DNA of 64,000 nucleotides, taken from Pseudocitrobacter sp913778145 (GTDB lineage Bacteria; Pseudomonadota; Gammaproteobacteria; Enterobacterales; Enterobacteriaceae). The stretch is taken from positions 62,001 through 126,000 of the forward strand of contig JALNTX010000006.1 in assembly GCA_035726825.1 (NCBI GenBank), given 5' to 3'. Each line of letters begins with the position of its first letter. Position 1 is the stretch's first letter. This document shows positions 33,849-42,712 of the stretch, in pieces. Position numbers and translations under genes: made by a program. The notes beneath the pieces were generated by a model. It was not told the DNA's origin. It searched no databases and saw only the letters and a list, made by a program, of their open reading frames with translations.

Positions 33849-34628
33849 ATGAAGTCTTTTTATTCAATCATTGCCGGTGCCACCGTTCGCTTTCATGACT
33901 TACCGGGTCAGGGCGTTCCTGTCGTTTTTATTCACGGCCTCGGTTGTGCCTCTTCCTACGAATACCCTCGAATTGTTGCCGATGACGCCTTTCGCAACCG
34001 TCGTGCGTTGCTGATCGATCTTCCCGGAAGCGGTTTTAGTGATAAACCTGCTGATTACTCCTTCTCTGTTAGCGAACAGGCGCAGGTTGTCGCTGAACTT
34101 CTGACTTATTTGCACATTGAAGAGTGCTTTCTCTATGGCCATAGCATGGGCGGCAGTATCGCGATTGAAGCGGCACAGTTATTAGGCCATCGCGTTCGAA
34201 CTCTGGTGGTGTCCGAACCCAATTTTTATGCCGGTGGCGGTATGTTCAGCCGCAAGATTGCGGCACAGACTGAAGCTGAGTTTATTGCCAGCGGTTTTAC
34301 CCGGCTAGTTGCAACAGAAACCACACCGTGGGCAGGGTGTGTGCAGAATACAGCACCCTGGGCGCTATGGCGTGCGGCTAAGAGCCTGGTCGACGGTGTA
34401 TCGCCTGACTGGATGTCTCGTTTTTTGGCACTGAACTGTGCAAAAGCGCTGATTTATGGCGCGCATTCACTCCCTGCTTCAGACGCGGATGAAGTGGCCG
34501 CAGCAGGTATACCGCTGCACATCATCCCTGAAGCCGGGCACTGTATGTCTTGGGAAAATCCTACTAAGTTGGCGACATCACTGAATGCCATTTTCTCGGC
34601 AACGCAGAATAAACACTCCGGCCCGTAG
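33849..34628 (+). CDS. Alpha/beta hydrolase
   Basis: 259 residues. HGLGCASSYEYP oxyanion loop, nucleophile in LYGHSMGGSIAIEAA (about residue 99) and His in EAGHCMSWENP near the end. The family includes esterases and C-C bond hydrolases; no substrate can be assigned. The ribosome site is excellent (aggaggttaccc). It is convergent with the aldehyde dehydrogenase gene. A GC-rich hairpin overlaps its stop (cactccggcc/ggccgaagtg). Confidence 0.88.
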   Translation: MKSFYSIIAGATVRFHDLPGQGVPVVFIHGLGCASSYEYPRIVADDAFRNRRALLIDLPGSGFSDKPADYSFSVSEQAQVVAELLTYLHIEECFLYGHSMGGSIAIEAAQLLGHRVRTLVVSEPNFYAGGGMFSRKIAAQTEAEFIASGFTRLVATETTPWAGCVQNTAPWALWRAAKSLVDGVSPDWMSRFLALNCAKALIYGAHSLPASDADEVAAAGIPLHIIPEAGHCMSWENPTKLATSLNAIFSATQNKHSGP

Positions 34629-34646
34629 GCCGAAGTGAGAGCAGCA

Positions 34647-36080
34647 TCAGAAGGGTAACTGCCGTGGTTGGGTTTGCATTGTTATCCAGCGTAGCTCCGT
34701 AAATTCAGCAATACCCGCCCGGCCGCCAAAGCGCCCGTAGCCCGAGTCTTTGCAACCGCCAAAAGGCATCTGCGCCTCATCATGAACGGTCGGCCCGTTG
34801 ATATGGCAAATGCCGGTTTGCAGGTTTTGTGCAACATTCCATGCACGGGCGGTATCGCGGCTATATACAGCAGAAGAGAGGCCATAGGGGCTATCGTTAG
34901 CGATGCTGACGGCGTTATCGGTATCACTCGCGCGTATGATAGCTTTCACCGGGCCAAAGGATTCTTCATGCCATAAACGCATGTCGGGGGTAACGTCATC
35001 GATAAGTGTTGCTTTCATCAACGTTGAATCCGTTTTGCCGCCGGTAAGCAGGCGAGCGCCTTTTGCCAGTGCGTCGTCTATTAATGCATTGCAGCGTTCG
35101 ACCGTTTTCATGTCGACCACGGAACCGAGTAGCCCTTTGGGTAACCCGTTAACCCGATTGACCAGCGCATCAATAAACGGGGCGGCAATGGCGTTATCGA
35201 CAATAATCCGTTCGGTTGACATGCAGATTTGCCCGGCGTTGGCGAACGCGCCAAATGTGGCTCCGGCGGCGGCCTGTTCAATATCGGCGTCATCAAGTAC
35301 CAGCAGCGGCGCTTTGCCGCCCAGTTCAAGCACGACGGGCTTCAGATAGCGGGCACAGGTTTGCGCGATAATCCGGCCAACGCCGGTAGAGCCGGTGAAA
35401 TTGACGCGGCGGATTGCCGGATGAGCGATAAGTTGTTCGACGCGGGCAGGAGCAGACTCTGGGGTAAACGTGAGGTAGTTCACCACCCCGGGTGGGAATC
35501 CAGCGGCAGCCAGGGCGGTAATGATCAACCCTTGCGTGGCGGGTGACAGTTCAGAACCTTTAAGGATCACCGTGTTTCCGCAGGCCAGCGGTGTGGCGAT
35601 GGCGCGTACGGCGAGAATAACCGGTGCATTCCATGGCGCCATGCCGAGCACCACGCCAGCGCCCTGACGCGTAGCCAACGCAATGTTTCCAGGCGTGTTA
35701 GAGGGAATAACCTGACCCTCAATCTGGGTAGTAAGCGCTGCCGCCTCGCGCAGGATCTCCGCGCCAAGATGGACGTTAAAACCGGCCCACTGTTCGGTGG
35801 CTCCGGTCTCAGCGTCCATGGTGGCGATAAACTGTTCGCGCCGTTGCTCAAGCGCCTCGGCTGCGGCAAGCAGTAAACGACGGCGCTCGCCGGGCGACGT
35901 ATCGCGCCAGCCAGGAAAGGCAGCGGCGGCAGATTGCGCTGTGCGATCGGTATCCTGCTGTGTGGCTACCGATGCCACGCTTGCCGTGTTGCCGGTAACC
36001 GGGTTTAGTCGTGTGTAAGTCGCGTTATCCGCAGCGGCGCAAGCTTCGCCGTTAATAAAAAGGGGGCAGGTTATTGTCAT
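34647..36080 (-). CDS. NAD(P)-dependent aldehyde dehydrogenase, salicylaldehyde/vanillin type
   Basis: 477 residues from the ATG at 36080 (MTITCPLFINGEACAA). ALDH-superfamily motifs: MAPWNAPVILAVRA, FTGSTGVGRII, catalytic Glu in LELGGKAPLLVLDDAD, and catalytic Cys in ANAGQICMSTERI. The sequence style resembles salicylaldehyde/vanillin/benzaldehyde dehydrogenases, which make aromatic acids. It lies near the pca genes, so a link to aromatic catabolism is tempting but unproven. Confidence 0.88.
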   Translation of the reverse strand: MTITCPLFINGEACAAADNATYTRLNPVTGNTASVASVATQQDTDRTAQSAAAAFPGWRDTSPGERRRLLLAAAEALEQRREQFIATMDAETGATEQWAGFNVHLGAEILREAAALTTQIEGQVIPSNTPGNIALATRQGAGVVLGMAPWNAPVILAVRAIATPLACGNTVILKGSELSPATQGLIITALAAAGFPPGVVNYLTFTPESAPARVEQLIAHPAIRRVNFTGSTGVGRIIAQTCARYLKPVVLELGGKAPLLVLDDADIEQAAAGATFGAFANAGQICMSTERIIVDNAIAAPFIDALVNRVNGLPKGLLGSVVDMKTVERCNALIDDALAKGARLLTGGKTDSTLMKATLIDDVTPDMRLWHEESFGPVKAIIRASDTDNAVSIANDSPYGLSSAVYSRDTARAWNVAQNLQTGICHINGPTVHDEAQMPFGGCKDSGYGRFGGRAGIAEFTELRWITMQTQPRQLPF

Positions 36081-36186
36081 GTTGACCTCATATGCACGGA
36101 AGACGCGTTGAGTGTAGAGCCCGGTTGTGAGGCTGCCCGCGTAGTACACGGATTTCGCACACTTTTTTTCGGTCTTACAACATGGC

Positions 36187-38298
36187 TCACATCATCTTAA
36201 GCATCTGCCGAAGCGCCTGGCGGTCGGGTGATGAGACGTCAAAGATATCGCCCCGACATTCGCCCGCACGGGTGTAAAGCGCCACCAGCCAGTCGTATAC
36301 GTAGCGGCTGGCGGCGTGTACAGGTTGTTCATCAAGTTGCGTCAGGCGATGCTTTGTACGAGCAGGCGGGGCTGCGAAAATAGCGTGACCCATAGCCACT
36401 CGGCTGGCGGGCCGTTCAGTGGCGTTGATCCCGGCATAACCGAGCCAGGAAATAAAATTGCCTATCAAGGCGCGAAGCTGCGCAGGGCTCGCCTGATGCT
36501 GAGTGGCCGCGAGGTGCAATTGCTCTGCCAGTTTGCGTTGATGGCTGATGGCGATCAGCGTATCGCCTAGCTGTTGCAGGGTATCAGGAGATAATCCCAG
36601 CCGCTCAGCGCTGGCTTGCTGGCGACCCCAATGGCGAAGATGCTGGCACCACAACCGGAATGCCTGCGTGCCAGCGTCGTGGGCACACCTTTGTGGCAAT
36701 GCCAGCGATTCAGGTTTGGCAAAGAGATCAATATCAGCGTGAATCTGGGTTGTCACCCGAGCTTCACGCGAGTGCTGTATTTCACCAATGGCGCTAAAGC
36801 GTTCGAGGGAAGGAAGTAGCCCCTCCAGCAATTCGCCGTGATGCGCCGCCTGGCGCTGAAGCGCGCGGATCAACGATTCGCTTTGCACTGATTTGGATTC
36901 CTGCCCATTGAGTATCGGGCTGAGCAGCGTTTGGATGGCTTGCTGGTGTAGCGCGGCTAACGTATCAAAGCGTTGCTTTCGCGTTGAAGGTAACGTGGCG
37001 CGTGCCAGCCATTCAATCAAACGCGCCAGGCTGCTGCTGTCAAAGGCGTGTAGCGTACCCCAACGCTGGCCCGGTTTGCCGACTAAGCGCTGAATTGCTT
37101 CATCAAGCTGTACATTGTTAGTGGCACGATCGTCTTGTGGAGTAATGGCCCATACCAGCCCCGGCAAGCCACCGTCCTGCTGTGGCTGAGTCGTGTCGGC
37201 CCACTGGCTCAGGGATCTGGCGATATACGGGATAGCGCTTCGCTGGTGAGTGGCGTTACAAATAACCAGTACATCCGGTTGGCGCTGCTGGCGGAATGCC
37301 TCCAACAGCCAGTGACACTTGCTGGCCCACAATGCGCATGACTCGTCGAACGGTGGCGCAGGGATGTCGATAATATCGACATCCTTCAGCACGTTGCGTG
37401 GGCAATATAAAACCAGTTCGGCCGTCAGGAGGGCCAGCGTGGAACGCGAAAGGCTGACGGTTTGTTTGCCTGGCAATTGCACCAGTACAGATGAATCGTC
37501 CTCGCATCCGGTGGATAAAAATCCTTCTGTCGGCAGCATAAACGTATCGACCAGCAGGCTTAGTGGCGCGCAGATCTCGGTCGCGTTACCTAATAAATGC
37601 AAGGCATGCGACAGGGTTTGCCACTGCTGCGTGAGTTCTGGGCGATCGCCCCACAGCAGTGACCACGCGCGGGTACGGGCGCTGAGATCCAGTGACGGCA
37701 GCAGTTCGGCAAACGCATACCACTCACTCTCGCCAATCTCCTGCTGCGCCGTGGGCACTACTGATTGCCAGAAACGCACCACGTTTGCGGCATCTTCAGC
37801 GGTCAGTGCTGCGGTCACCTGTGGTTGACGCAGGTTTTGCAGTAATGCCAGACGCTCGCGAAACGTCTGGGCCCGCACGGTGCGGATTTCAGCGTGGGCG
37901 ATAAAGACCTGCGCCAGCTGTGCCTCCTGCAGCAGGCGTAAACGCAACGGGAAGTCATTGTCAGGCAATGGATTTTCACACGTAAAGCGCAGCGCCATCT
38001 GGCAGTGTCGATGACCCGGATTAATGTGGGTGGCGTAGTCGAGGCGTTTTTCACCAACAGCGATCGGCAGGCATTCATGACCGTCGCCGCACAGCGCGTT
38101 CAACAGCCAGGCCTTTGAGCGCTGAGAATGGCCAAATAATGCCAGTGTACCGCGTTGCTGTTGGGAAACCTCCAGCGCCTGACGCTGTGCGCTCAGGTCC
38201 AGCAGATTAAACAGCAGTGCATCCGCGTCGATGTCCAGCCCTGGGGCATTTTTACGGGTAGTGGAAATCCATGCCATTACAGCCTGTTCTGTCGTCAT
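36187..38298 (-). CDS. srfC: SrfC, large protein with a GTPase-like N-terminal region
   Basis: 703 residues of the SrfC family, first named in Salmonella as an SsrB-regulated factor; function unresolved. Near the N-terminus TLALFGHSQRSKAWLLNAL (about 51-69) resembles a P-loop, but the second glycine of GxxxxGKS is Arg, so nucleotide binding is uncertain. Near residue 310, KDVDIIDIPAPPFDES looks like a G3/Walker B region of dynamin-like GTPases. The remainder is helical. It overlaps srfB by 4 bp and is last in the srfABC operon. Confidence 0.85.
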   Translation of the reverse strand: MTTEQAVMAWISTTRKNAPGLDIDADALLFNLLDLSAQRQALEVSQQQRGTLALFGHSQRSKAWLLNALCGDGHECLPIAVGEKRLDYATHINPGHRHCQMALRFTCENPLPDNDFPLRLRLLQEAQLAQVFIAHAEIRTVRAQTFRERLALLQNLRQPQVTAALTAEDAANVVRFWQSVVPTAQQEIGESEWYAFAELLPSLDLSARTRAWSLLWGDRPELTQQWQTLSHALHLLGNATEICAPLSLLVDTFMLPTEGFLSTGCEDDSSVLVQLPGKQTVSLSRSTLALLTAELVLYCPRNVLKDVDIIDIPAPPFDESCALWASKCHWLLEAFRQQRQPDVLVICNATHQRSAIPYIARSLSQWADTTQPQQDGGLPGLVWAITPQDDRATNNVQLDEAIQRLVGKPGQRWGTLHAFDSSSLARLIEWLARATLPSTRKQRFDTLAALHQQAIQTLLSPILNGQESKSVQSESLIRALQRQAAHHGELLEGLLPSLERFSAIGEIQHSREARVTTQIHADIDLFAKPESLALPQRCAHDAGTQAFRLWCQHLRHWGRQQASAERLGLSPDTLQQLGDTLIAISHQRKLAEQLHLAATQHQASPAQLRALIGNFISWLGYAGINATERPASRVAMGHAIFAAPPARTKHRLTQLDEQPVHAASRYVYDWLVALYTRAGECRGDIFDVSSPDRQALRQMLKMM

Positions 38299-41264
38299 GC
38301 TAAGTAAACGCTCCCGCTATCAATCCAGTAATGGCTACCGCGATGTCGCCGGTCTGCCAGCGTATTAAGTTTCAACGTCAGGGCCTGGGTTGATACTGGC
38401 GTACCGTCGGCAAGCCACGCATCGCTCAGGCTAAACGAAAGTGCGCCTTCCGTATTCGTGCTTCCCTGAAGTGCCAGCCGCACCTGTAAAACGCCGTCTC
38501 CGGCGATGGTTTTCGCAAGCTCAGGTGAGTTGATGCTAAGGGTATACAGCGGCGTGGCAGGCCAACGCGCATTGGCGAGCTGACGGAAGCCCAGCGTGAC
38601 GCTGCCGCGCAGCGGGAAATGCAGGCGCGCATCCAGTTTTACGCCGGGTTTATCGAGATCAAGATCCTGGTACCAGACATTCTCATTGCGCAGAATATTC
38701 ACGGTTTTATCCAGCACGCCAAGATAGCGTACGGTGGAATAGGCCCCGATATCCGCCGCTTTAAAGTTAAAGTGCGGCAGGCGTAAATCGAGCGCCAGGC
38801 TGCACAACATCGCACCTACCGCGGCGGTAGATTTTGGATTGCCAATGCGCCCTTGCTGGCTAAAGGGATACCACTCATGTACAGGATAGCGGTCAAGCCA
38901 GACCATGCGGCTCACCGGCACCGGCTGCAAATAGCGAATCAGCGCCTGTACACCAGGCAGACAACCCGGTCGGCCGGTAATGAGCAGTACATCGCAGGTG
39001 TAATGGGTAATGGCTTCACACAAGGCATGCAGCGGAGCGGCGAGGGTAAAATCACCCGCCAGCAAGGCGTCGTTCAGGTCGCGGAACGTCACCGCCAGCG
39101 GTACGGACATCACATCAAAGGCTCTGCTTTGGGCGGGTAACGCGTGTTCTACGGCCTGATTAATATAATTCAACACATTGCGGGTAAGCGGTTGCTCGAG
39201 CAGTTCACCGAAGGTTGCGTGCAGCCCGGCTAAGGGATCGGCGCTATCGCTCTGTTCCCAGGCGGCGAGAATGGCATGACCCATTGGGATAAACAGCTGC
39301 AGCGTGGTTTGCTGGCGCAGTACGGCCAGCGCATCCAGTCGCCCTGAATCACCGAAAAGTGTCGCCATCAACGTGGGTGCGTCGTTCACCCCCGATTGTT
39401 GCAGATAGGCTTGCAGCGCCGGAAGGATGCAGCGCTGGATGATGTCCAGCAGTATATCGTCACCAGCGACTTTGAAACCTTCGCGAAACAGCAACTGCGG
39501 TGTAATTTTGACGTTGCCGCCCGAGCCATCATCCAACTGGTACTGGGTGATGGCCATGTCGGTCGTTCCCCCACCCAAATCAATAGAAGCGACGCGCAGC
39601 GTGCGCTCTCGGGCGATATCAGAATCTTCAGGCCGGTCCGGGCGAGCGAGCGCCGCAAACAGCGTTTCCGTTTGGCCGGAATAATGGGCAATTGCTTCGT
39701 TGTATAGCCAGACCAGCTGGCCGCAGCTGGCTTCATCCCACGACATTTGAATCTGCGGCAGTGGCACCCGGCACTGGCGAGCATCAAACTCATCATCCTG
39801 CGGATGCCAGCCCAACGCTTTCCACACCAGCGCCAGCGCGTCAGACATCCGGCGACGGAAGATTTCACGCTCCTGTTTTGGCATCGCCGAGGGGAGTGTG
39901 AGGATCAGAGTTCGAAGCTGGCGCGGCGACGCCGGAAAGCCGAGGCGCAGCCGGGTCGCAACGCTGTTGATTTGCCCCAGCGACTGTGCCAGTAACTCAC
40001 ACAGCATATGCGTCATCAGCGTGCTGCGGCTGTAATTTGGCGTAAACACCGGCATCCGCTCATCCTGAGGGAGGTTAAACAGCGGTTCACCGTCGTCATT
40101 CATGAGATTCATTAACGGCGAGGCTGTCGCCAGCGGCTCACGTTGTGATTTACCGTTTAGCTGGCTGAAGCGCCAGCTTTGCACAGTCGGGGTTTCATCC
40201 CACAGATAGCGCCGCGGGCTGGAAAGCCCGCTATGGCCTTCCGTACCGGTACGCTGCATCGCCAGCTTACGTGCTTCATCACCCACGCGGACTAACGACG
40301 GCCAGATAAACGCATTTTCACGCCCGCTTTCAACGGAAAAGTGCTGTTTGCCAAACCGCGTCTGCGCAAACTCCACCCGGCTGGTAAACATCGGCGCATT
40401 CAAAAACTGCGGCTGACTCAGCGAGCGAACCTGAACTTCTGCGGTCTGTCGCAGGCCATCATTGGCGTCGCTATGATCTTCAATCAGTATGCCGCAGGTG
40501 TGCGTATTGCCGACATCAAGAATCAGGTCAACAGGAACAGCAGGGGTACTAAGCGTAGTGGTTACTAACTTTACTTCCGGAACGACAAGCTGTTCGCCGA
40601 GCATGGCGACAATATTTAACCAGTGACCCTGATATTCAAATAACCGCATGGCGTGCGCGAGATCGTGTTCGCTGCGCGGTTCATGTTGATGAAGCGCCTG
40701 GATAAAGGCCTCGCGGAGCCAGCCATCGATCCAGGTTTGATCGAGAAAATCGGCAAGTTCGTCATCCTGCCACGCCAGTGCAAAACGCGTGCCGTTTAGA
40801 ACGTCATTATCAACCGGCGCGAGAGTCGCAGAGGTGTTGCCATGTGTCTGGCTATCAAAAGCTAACGTCACGCGATGGCTATTACCAGCGCTGTCGGGCG
40901 TCTCAAGCTTGCGAATTTGTACGCGAGCCCAGTTATCGGGCCCATCAACGAAGGTGCGGGGCGGGTTAAAGCGTAAAAATGGTAGCGGCAGCCATACGCC
41001 ATCCAGCAGGTTTAATGAGTGGTGCAATTCCAGCGTGCTTTCAGGTTTAACCACTTCTGGTTGATTGTCGGCATCGCCTGCCAACGTGTAGCGCAAATGC
41101 GCGGCATCCCAGCTCAGCCGCAGAAGCGGACCATTGGCGGTTTTTCGCACAAATCGGCCAACACCCGGCGAACTTTGCGGCGTTAAACCAAAATCAAGAA
41201 ACTGTACGCCGCTGTCGGCAATCAGCGTAACACTTTGTTTATAATCGCAAAGAGTGACCAGCAT
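38295..41264 (-). CDS. srfB: SrfB, predicted actin/Hsp70-fold ATPase
   Basis: 989 residues of the SrfB family. Three motifs fit an actin/Hsp70-like ATPase: phosphate-1 LILDVGNTHTCGILIED (about 247-263), phosphate-2 VASIDLGGGTTDMAITQ (about 558-574) and an adenosine-like LLITGRPGCLPGVQALIR near 790. A roughly 240-residue N-terminal region precedes the fold. It has no signal peptide or clear membrane span. It starts two bases after srfA. The virulence label in databases comes from Salmonella expression studies; the biochemical role is unknown. Confidence 0.88.
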   Translation of the reverse strand: MLVTLCDYKQSVTLIADSGVQFLDFGLTPQSSPGVGRFVRKTANGPLLRLSWDAAHLRYTLAGDADNQPEVVKPESTLELHHSLNLLDGVWLPLPFLRFNPPRTFVDGPDNWARVQIRKLETPDSAGNSHRVTLAFDSQTHGNTSATLAPVDNDVLNGTRFALAWQDDELADFLDQTWIDGWLREAFIQALHQHEPRSEHDLAHAMRLFEYQGHWLNIVAMLGEQLVVPEVKLVTTTLSTPAVPVDLILDVGNTHTCGILIEDHSDANDGLRQTAEVQVRSLSQPQFLNAPMFTSRVEFAQTRFGKQHFSVESGRENAFIWPSLVRVGDEARKLAMQRTGTEGHSGLSSPRRYLWDETPTVQSWRFSQLNGKSQREPLATASPLMNLMNDDGEPLFNLPQDERMPVFTPNYSRSTLMTHMLCELLAQSLGQINSVATRLRLGFPASPRQLRTLILTLPSAMPKQEREIFRRRMSDALALVWKALGWHPQDDEFDARQCRVPLPQIQMSWDEASCGQLVWLYNEAIAHYSGQTETLFAALARPDRPEDSDIARERTLRVASIDLGGGTTDMAITQYQLDDGSGGNVKITPQLLFREGFKVAGDDILLDIIQRCILPALQAYLQQSGVNDAPTLMATLFGDSGRLDALAVLRQQTTLQLFIPMGHAILAAWEQSDSADPLAGLHATFGELLEQPLTRNVLNYINQAVEHALPAQSRAFDVMSVPLAVTFRDLNDALLAGDFTLAAPLHALCEAITHYTCDVLLITGRPGCLPGVQALIRYLQPVPVSRMVWLDRYPVHEWYPFSQQGRIGNPKSTAAVGAMLCSLALDLRLPHFNFKAADIGAYSTVRYLGVLDKTVNILRNENVWYQDLDLDKPGVKLDARLHFPLRGSVTLGFRQLANARWPATPLYTLSINSPELAKTIAGDGVLQVRLALQGSTNTEGALSFSLSDAWLADGTPVSTQALTLKLNTLADRRHRGSHYWIDSGSVYLA

Positions 41265-41266
41265 TG

Positions 41267-42481
41267 TCAGCCTCCGATCTTCTTAAAGGTAACAGGTACA
41301 ATACTGTCCGCACTGTAGCGTGCGGTGCAGGCGGCAACATTCTGGCTGTTTGCTTTACAGCTAACCTCCGGCATTGGGAATCGAGAACCATCGCTACAGC
41401 GCGCAGTGCCACGAGTTTTGATCAACAGTTCGCCGTTTTGATGCAGACCGGCGAACAATGCAACGCGGCAGATAATATTGTCACCGTGCACCAGGCGGGC
41501 CGTGCCTTTATTGTTTTCAATCTGATAGCGCAGCGAAGGGGCATTCTTCATCTCCAGCAAAAGTCGCCAGTTGCCGTTCAGAAAACGCGTGGTTCCAGCG
41601 CGAAGCTGATCCGACTCCATCACGAGGGCATCTTTGGCTATCGGGGCTAGCACAATTTCTTTCGCGGGGGCCGGTTGATCGGTGTGACTGGCTAACTGTA
41701 AAGGGAGTGTGCGGGTAAGCATTGGCATCGTTGGGGAGCTAACCACCGGAGATTGCGCCGCCTGTACGGGCGTCGGCACGGATGGCCAATAGAACGCTGC
41801 GACCACTGCCACAACAATTGCCGCCGCGAAGGGGAGCGACCAACGCCAGCGTCCTCGTGCCGTGGTAGCGCGGTGGATTATGGGGGCCACTTCGGGGCAT
41901 TCCGGTTCGCAAAGCAGCGGGATATCGGCCTGAGTAAAGGCGACCATCGGTTCTGTTGGGGCGTCGTCGACGGGCAGATGCTCAATGCGCGGTTCTGCCT
42001 CAGCCATACGCAGGCAGGCGAAAGCATCGTCACGCGCGCTTTTGTTGAGATTCACAAATCCCCAGAAGCAAATAACCGGTTTGTCATTAACCAGAAAAAG
42101 GTGATTCTCGCCCGGAAACTGCAATGTGTTTTCCAGCAGCGCACCGAAGAGTTGTTGCGCAGGTTTATCCGATTGCTGACAGTTGCCGGAGAGCGTCCAC
42201 ACCGTTTGCTGGAGAGCATCAAGGTGGCTCAGGGCACTCTGGCGCTGAGCCGCGCTGGCCGCATTCCAGGTGACCACACCGCCTTCAATCGGTGAATACC
42301 AGTCAACACGATCGCCATCATCATTCAACTGTGGGATCGCCAGACAGTCATGCACGGCGAGTTGTTTACGCAGGCGAAGCGTTTCGCGCACCTGAGTTGC
42401 CGAATCAAACACGGCTTGCCCGCCGCCGCCTATCGCCTGAAAATCATCAAGATTTCCGCTGCGTAAGAGAATTTTTGCCAC
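41267..42481 (-). CDS. srfA: SrfA, single-span membrane protein of the srfABC operon
   Basis: 404 residues from a GTG start (VAKILLRSGN) after aaagggcaacaat. A cytoplasmic domain (1-210), with WYSPIEGGVVTWNAA and LVNDKPVICFWGF, is followed by one membrane helix (about 213-234, RWSLPFAAAIVVAVVAAFYW). A proline-rich linker leads to a periplasmic C-terminal domain (about 290-404) that looks beta-rich and has four cysteines. First gene of srfABC, with a control region shared with the divergent acyltransferase. Function unknown. Confidence 0.85.
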   Translation of the reverse strand: MAKILLRSGNLDDFQAIGGGGQAVFDSATQVRETLRLRKQLAVHDCLAIPQLNDDGDRVDWYSPIEGGVVTWNAASAAQRQSALSHLDALQQTVWTLSGNCQQSDKPAQQLFGALLENTLQFPGENHLFLVNDKPVICFWGFVNLNKSARDDAFACLRMAEAEPRIEHLPVDDAPTEPMVAFTQADIPLLCEPECPEVAPIIHRATTARGRWRWSLPFAAAIVVAVVAAFYWPSVPTPVQAAQSPVVSSPTMPMLTRTLPLQLASHTDQPAPAKEIVLAPIAKDALVMESDQLRAGTTRFLNGNWRLLLEMKNAPSLRYQIENNKGTARLVHGDNIICRVALFAGLHQNGELLIKTRGTARCSDGSRFPMPEVSCKANSQNVAACTARYSADSIVPVTFKKIGG

Positions 42482-42712
42482 ATTGTTGCCCTTTAGACTT
42501 CTTCACCAATCCACTTTACAGAAGGGGGCATCAGGCTAAACGGTGAAAGAGAGGGCTAAAATGGGTAATTCTCAGCGTATTGAATTTCGACATCCTAAGT
42601 AAAACCTACTGAGGTTTAGTGGTGAAGCAGTCCAGGCGTATAGCAATGATGACTTAAAAAGTATTTGCAGTATGTTATGATTTAGCCTGCAAATTCATTT
42701 TTCAGGCAGATT

